From Mangifera indica (lineage: Eukaryota; Streptophyta; Magnoliopsida; Sapindales; Anacardiaceae), in assembly GCF_011075055.1 (NCBI RefSeq), contig NC_058155.1, positions 1,972,001 to 2,036,000 on the forward strand: DNA of 64,000 nt. The letters run 5' to 3'. The notes under the pieces are model-generated. The model had not been told where the DNA came from. It saw only the letters and a program-made list of their open reading frames with translations, and searched no databases. A program made the position numbers and the translations under genes. Position 1 is the stretch's first letter. Each line of letters begins with the position of its first letter. Shown here one piece after another: positions 58,391 through 64,000 of the stretch.

Positions 58391-58398
58391 ATTTATAG
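58391..58398 (-). promoter_or_regulatory. TATA box of the GDSL esterase/lipase gene
   Basis: CTATAAAT on the minus strand. The expected transcription start, 25-35 bases downstream at about 58360-58370, lies between the two candidate ATGs and favours the start at 58343. Confidence 0.65.
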
Positions 58399-59426
58399 CA
58401 TTGCTGCTTCGATTGGTTGGTGTGGGTTAGATTGCTATTATGGAAATCATGTTGCGAGCCATATGCCTTTAAAAATAAAGTTGATTTGGGATAAATGATA
58501 AGATGTCTTTTGAGTAAACTAGCTGAAGCTTTTAGCTGTTATTCATGAGTTTTTGTATTGAAGCAGCGGTGATGGAACTTGCTAGAATTCTCGTGAATAT
58601 ACAAGTTGCTGGCTACAAATCATTTCTTCTGTGATAAATGCCACTGTTCATTCATAAATGTGTATACGTACTAGTGATGGCTCAGTAATAAAAGCATAGA
58701 TTAAGAACTATTGCGTATAACATCGAATCAACTTTTTGTTTATCTATTAAATTGTTTTTTACTATTGTTAATTATCTGCATAAACCTTTATTTGTTTTAT
58801 GCAAGTATACAACTAAGACTACCCTATGCAATGTTGTACGTAGATTCAGTTACAATCAAATGATGCCCAATTGCCCAAGTGTATAGTGTAATTTTTGGAA
58901 GTTTGGCAAGATGGTTATGATAAAATGGGTTATAATTTCATTTCCCTGTAGAAAATTGCTTTGAATTAGATTTTTTTGTTCAAAATGCCTTTTAAAAAAA
59001 TTAAAAACTCTTCAAAATGTTCCAATGGATAATTTGATAAGTAAAAGTGGAGGTACCCAAACAGTAAAAAGGGTATAAGCTCAAAAATTGTTAATATTTA
59101 CCTGGTACAATCAATAGAACTGGGTTTTCACCTGCTTTCTACATAAAGTAGAGGAGATAGTTTTAAGTTATTTTATAGAATGAAAAAGAAATAAATCCTT
59201 TGACAATTGCTTGGATGACTTCCCAAAGAACTTGGTTATAGCAATAATATCAAACTAGCCGTAATAATAGTAATAATATAAACCAAAATTAACATTAACT
59301 TGATTAATTCCAGGTTTTTCTTTTAATAGAAGAAATATTTTATTCATTGAAATTAATTTTGTTATAATTTTTGAAAAATTATATTAAATGACTTTATTTA
59401 AAAGCAAAAATTGAGAATTAATACAT
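58399..59426. other. Upstream intergenic region of the GDSL gene
   Basis: No gene, repeat boundary or RNA gene recognised; AT-rich. Confidence 0.4.
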
Positions 59427-62400
59427 GGGGATGTTAAAATTGTTGCCACAAAAAGCAATTTGATTTACAAAATTACCACACAAATCAACGTCTAAACATT
59501 TCTACCATAAATTGAGAAGAATTCCAAAAATACCCCTTGTTTGACCATCTAGTGTTAGCAATTACTGTTTACGTCTGAGCATTGACCTCATTATTGTTCA
59601 TGCATCAAACTGAAACTGAAGCCCAAGAGTTTCTGACCCTTAGCAAGAATTTGCATTTTAAGCAACCAAATGCACACCCTTCAAGCATCCTTTCAACCCT
59701 TCAAGCATTTTCAAGCAACCAACCACCCATCATCGATTTGTGAGGAACCTTGCTTTTGTGACGATTTGATTGAAGTCTTCACTAATCAAAGTTGACGATG
59801 ATGCCAAAAGGTTGATCAATCAAAGCCAACAACGATGCCAAAGCCTTCACCCATCATCGTTGACGACGATGATGATGCAACATTTAGGATTGGCAGTGAA
59901 TGATGCAATGACAAGACAACAAGTGAGTTTCTTTGCTGGTTTTCAACAAGTTGAATGGATTTATGTTTATGGGCATGTTGAATGGATTGTTTTTTATAGA
60001 TTTGTTGAATAAATTGTTGTTTATGGATTGTTGTGTTGGATGAGCATGTTTTAAAACTACGTTGTTGTAGTTTAGAGAAGAACAAGTTAGTGACCTCGCC
60101 AAGGGTCACTAACCCGACCTGAGTAGAAATTTTTTCATGATTATGCAGAAATTTCCGCTCAAGGTTTGTTATATTTTGAATTTTGTAGAAAAATGAGATT
60201 TGATTTATATTTTTGAGTATGATTGAGAATAATTTTAGTTGACATTTTGGGATTTATTTGGAAGAAAAGGTTGGCGAGGTTGCCAACCATTTCTTGCCTA
60301 CCTTGCCAACCTTTTTTTTACCTTGGTATAATTGTTATTATATGTTTTATGGACCTTATGCCAATGTAATCACTGACTTGGTTAATTATTCAGGGATATG
60401 TGATCAACTACTAAGAGGAGGCATACAAGTTCTATGAGACATTCAAATTTTAAGTAGACATGACGCTTCTAATGAAGATAAACATTGTGACCGTCATAAG
60501 AGAGAAACTCACATTGACTTATAAAGCCTAATTTAGGACAATCTGTTTTAAGCTCTTATTAGATTTGGAGGAGACAAGGTTTAGTGTTATTTTTATGCAT
60601 GCAGTGTTAAAGTCTGATTCATTCCTATTGAGTTTGTGTTATCATTGGTTTGATCTTCGAGCATGACACAGAGATATCCAACTATGTTGATTATGCGAAG
60701 CAACCTTGATTGTAAGAGGAATATTTCTCCAGTATTCGCAAGTCATTAGCATATCTAGATATCAAGAATGCAATTGAGGTACAAATTTGGGGAGACAACA
60801 ACAAGGATGCTATGAAGATTACAACATTGTATTTAGCGATTTTAGGAATATTAAAGGTGAACAATAGAAATGTCATATATGATTTTTTTTTTTTTGGTAT
60901 TTAGTCGATACCCATAGGGTTTGGTGTCAAGGAACAAGACAATAAATTATATATAGTAAGGCATACATAGTAAATATGATTTCTAGCCATCTTATAGGAG
61001 GTTGATCCTTATAGCTAATTACAATGTTATGGGATTCTTCATTGCATTCCAAGTAAGAATCACATAATCCATTAAGTTAAAATTCATATACACGATTGTA
61101 AATATTAACCATAAATGTTGTTTATGGTACAGTATTAGATTTACAAGATGACTGTAAACTTATCATCTTATGTCAGTCTTCAAGCAATTGATTGGGTTTG
61201 TCGTATGCTAAATTTAAGAATTGTTGTACTGCCGACCTGGGATGACATTGGAACAATTTGGGACGCTCCTTTAATAAGTTGATCATTCATACATTTCTAT
61301 CTACTTGTTTGATCTTCCATTTGTTTAATTCTTACAAATTTTTAGAATGTAATTCTTACAAAATAATCTTTATATATGCTTAGTTTTTTTTAATTATGTA
61401 CACATGTTACCTTTTATATGTTAATTACAAAAACCATGTTGAGCTTCAAGCATTACGTTCACCATCAATGCAATGATTGAATTATGACATTCAGAAATTA
61501 TGACCAAGTTTGGAACATTGTTGATGCACATAAGTAGGTATGTCAAGAAAGGAGTCCACATATTCATTCCCTTCTTATGGCTAATACTGAAGGCTAGTGG
61601 ATAAATTTGATTAGTCTTTCATCACAACAATAAAAAAAGGCCTAAGGTACTTTTCTTTTAAATATGAAACAACAATGCAAATGATTGGACAACAAAATTG
61701 TTGAAATCTTCTGATTGAACAACCTAAAAACATGAAGAAAAACTAAAACCCATTTTCCCTATTGATATTAATACGTGTCATAGTTCTTAGATTCTTGAGC
61801 TGCAAATTATGAGAATGCTCAAGTAATATCATGAAAGACTCATTAAGAGATTTTCGTAATGCATTTAGTGCATATGTCTTGACATATCTATCTTGTACTT
61901 ACCTGTCATGTGGGAAATAGTTTCCTTCTGTCGATAAATTTAATCAACCACAAATATTGATTTAAGAATGTTTCCTAATGCCTCTACATTAGTCTGCATA
62001 TAGTATGACAAAATTTGATCCCACGAACAAGTTTGTGCCTCATACAAATGTCGGATGATCCTCTCTTTCTTTCTTCTAAACATCTTCAATTTGTTGATTA
62101 TCTTTTTCTTCAATTTGTTGATTATCTTTTTCTTCAATTAGACTCTCAGTAATATAGTGTTTTATTGATCCTCGTAAACTTCTTGGTATGACCATCACAT
62201 ACTCAAGATTATCATTGTTCAACAATCTCAATTGGATCCATTGATGCATCTCTTGGGATAAATACATAGACATTTGACTAACTTCGATCGATATTGAGAC
62301 GATAGCTTATTTTCATTACAAATCCTTTAGAATCAATACTTATGTCAATGCAGATCGGTCTCTCATTTCTACTGATATATCTCATCACATTGTTGTCACT

Positions 62401-63010
62401 TGAAGTCCATTACGTTTTATAACGAATCTTAAATGCATCTTTTTCTATTTTTAGCTTAAACTAAACTTGAAACATTAAGCAAATAACTCGAATAACTAAT
62501 TGGTATTCCTAGGTCTAGAAGAACGAGTTGGCAAGATCGCCTATCCTTAAAGACCTTGCCAACTAGTTTCTTATATTGTTTTTTTATCTAGAAGTGAATT
62601 GGATCTTTGTCAACTTATTCCCAGCTTAAATATTAATACTCCGACTACATTATATCAACAACAAACAGTATAACAATATGAAATCATAACATTAAACAAC
62701 AGTAAATTATATTTTGCATGAAATCACAACATTAATCTAGCATACATTTTTTTATTTTCAATTTGCTAAAAAAGAAAAGACATAACATAATAGGTATGGA
62801 TCAACACTAACTTGAATTTGGATTATTTTCTTGTAAGATTTTTTGAAGATATGTGATTTTTGGTGTGCAAAGGCTTGCTTGTGTTTATAAGGTTGAAGAT
62901 CATGTTAATTTAGGTATTCAGCAAACTTTATGGTATAAATGTTTAGTTTTTTAAAATCATGGTATATTTGTATAGGCAGATCAATTTTGTGGCAAAAATT
63001 TTAATATCCC
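59427..63010. mobile_element. Putative 3.6-kb DNA transposon with about 80-bp terminal inverted repeats
   Basis: The left end GGGGATGTTAAAATTGTTGC and the reverse complement of the right end, GGGATATTAAAATTTTTGCC, continue matching inward: both reach TACCATAAA after about 80-95 bases by way of CTAAACATTT. No clear target duplication was found. The interior has no recognised transposase, although minus-strand frames of 65 codons occur at 61940-62273, next to a sequence reading MRYISRNERPICIDI (about 62345-62385) that could be an N-terminal domain of a Mutator-like transposase. Short GTTGGCAAG/CTTGCCAAC palindromes recur at about 60270-60315 and 62525-62575. Calling it a decayed Mutator-like element is a guess. 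Confidence 0.5.
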
Positions 63011-63376
63011 AAAAATTTTTTTCTTTCCACAAATATCAGTACTTCTTCACTGTTCATAGATATTTTCACAAAAATGCCCTGGAACTTTAGTACAAAAACC
63101 CTTTTACCAACTATTTCACATCTATTTTAACACGTCTTTTACTTGAAAACACTAAAATATATGAGTTGTTTCCACAAGATTCACATAAAAGAAAATCAAT
63201 TTGAGAGTATATCTATGAAGAGAGTTTTTTAAAATTTACATTCTATGCAACCAATTATTTTATTGTTTGATAGTTGAGAGAAATGAGCTTTGTACTTGAA
63301 TTTAAAAGTATTTTGTGATAAATATTTGTGTGTAGTGGAGAAGTGATACTCATTGATAGATAGTGTAAACAGTGTC
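63011..63376. other. Intergenic region, no gene seen
   Basis: AT-rich sequence between the inverted-repeat element and the putative LTR. Confidence 0.4.
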
Positions 63377-64000
63377 TGTAACACCCTACTTCAGGTATTT
63401 ATCCTAAATGGTCAAAGTACTGAATGACAAGTCACCCAATTTTAATTATTATAAAAATATAGTGTTAATGTAAATTAATGAACGAACATCATGCAGTTGT
63501 TATTAATGAAAAACATGCCAAAAAGTCTCTTTACATAAATAATCCAAAAACAATATTATTAATCTCAATTTGCACTGAATCAAATAAATCCAGATCAAAT
63601 GCAAAATAAAATGTCAAGACAACTATAGTTGAGTACACAGCTCAGCATGCTAATCCACTTGTCTCCACGTTGTTTCTTCTACTTGCAAAACCAAGAAAAT
63701 GTGAGTTATAACTCTTAATAGGAATTCATAATACATTTGGTGTTCTTTATGAATATCCTCAACAAAGTCATACCATCGTATGTGTCCCAAACACATCAAA
63801 TCAAGCACCCATCTCAAGTGACTCTTTTGCCCTCATGTCAAAATGGGCATCCATCTTGGATACCTCTTACATCCATGCACATCGAATTGGACACTCATAT
63901 CAAGTGTCTCTTATCTCTATAATCGGGATAGACACCTATCTTAGGTGTTGTTTACCTCCCTCGCAGAAATGGCTTAAAGGGACGCTTGTCTCTTATGTTG
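63377..64000 (+). mobile_element. Possible LTR start, cut by window end
   Basis: TGTAACACCCTACTTCAGG at 63377 has the TGTAACACCC opening common in plant gypsy LTRs. The following 600 bases contain recurring phrases such as CATCTTGGATACCTC, CATATCAAGTGTCTC and TATCTTAGGTGTTG. The other end is outside the window, so neither orientation nor class is certain. Confidence 0.35.

Noticed and set aside
1..64000. Search for tRNA, rRNA, snoRNA genes, CRISPR arrays and bacterial operons
   Set aside because: No cloverleaf with A and B boxes, no rRNA signature and no regularly spaced identical repeats were recognised; the window is plant nuclear DNA.

Overview
This window looks like nuclear DNA from a eudicot plant. 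It is AT-rich and intron-containing, and it is dominated by Ty1/copia and Ty3/gypsy LTR retrotransposons, an L1-type LINE, hAT-like and Mutator-like elements. It carries two intact plant genes: a type III polyketide synthase (chalcone synthase family) with the family's single conserved intron, and a five-exon GDSL esterase/lipase. The species cannot be named from the sequence. No rRNA, tRNA, CRISPR or bacterial features were seen.

Layout. 1-1028: 5' end of a minus-strand copia element (LTR, primer-binding site, broken gag). 1029-14890: old, mostly minus-strand gypsy debris (protease, reverse transcriptase, integrase, chromodomain and gag pieces) mixed with dispersed repeats and one plus-strand gypsy 3' end. 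14891-20588: a complete but decayed plus-strand copia element with an internal tandem duplication in its reverse transcriptase. 20925-22640: an array of AT-rich, self-complementary repeats next to another gypsy remnant. 24514-29340: a young copia element with LTRs 98.4% identical by direct count, perfect 5-bp target duplications, and one uninterrupted frame holding ten internal stop codons. 31437-32118: a copia RNase H relic.

34192-35787 (minus): the type III polyketide synthase, 390 codons in two exons, with TATA box and poly(A) signal. Its residue numbering matches alfalfa CHS exactly. The catalytic Cys-His-Asn triad is intact but the active-site cavity is altered (S133M, T197G, G211S, F265I), so it is probably a CHS-like enzyme with a different starter or a longer product. 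37140-41783: three Mutator-type foldback elements with 9-bp target duplications, one carrying a nested hAT-like element with GC-rich arrays. About 44180-51790 (minus): an L1-like LINE with a hAT-like element inserted in ORF2. 52875-54884 (minus): a copia gag-protease remnant. 55526-58343 (minus): the GDSL esterase/lipase, 371 aa and apparently intact. 59427-63010: a 3.6-kb element with about 80-bp terminal inverted repeats and no recognised protein. From 63377: the start of what looks like another LTR, cut by the window end.

The two cellular genes are about 20 kb apart, on the same strand and separated by nested transposons. Nothing in the sequence links their functions.
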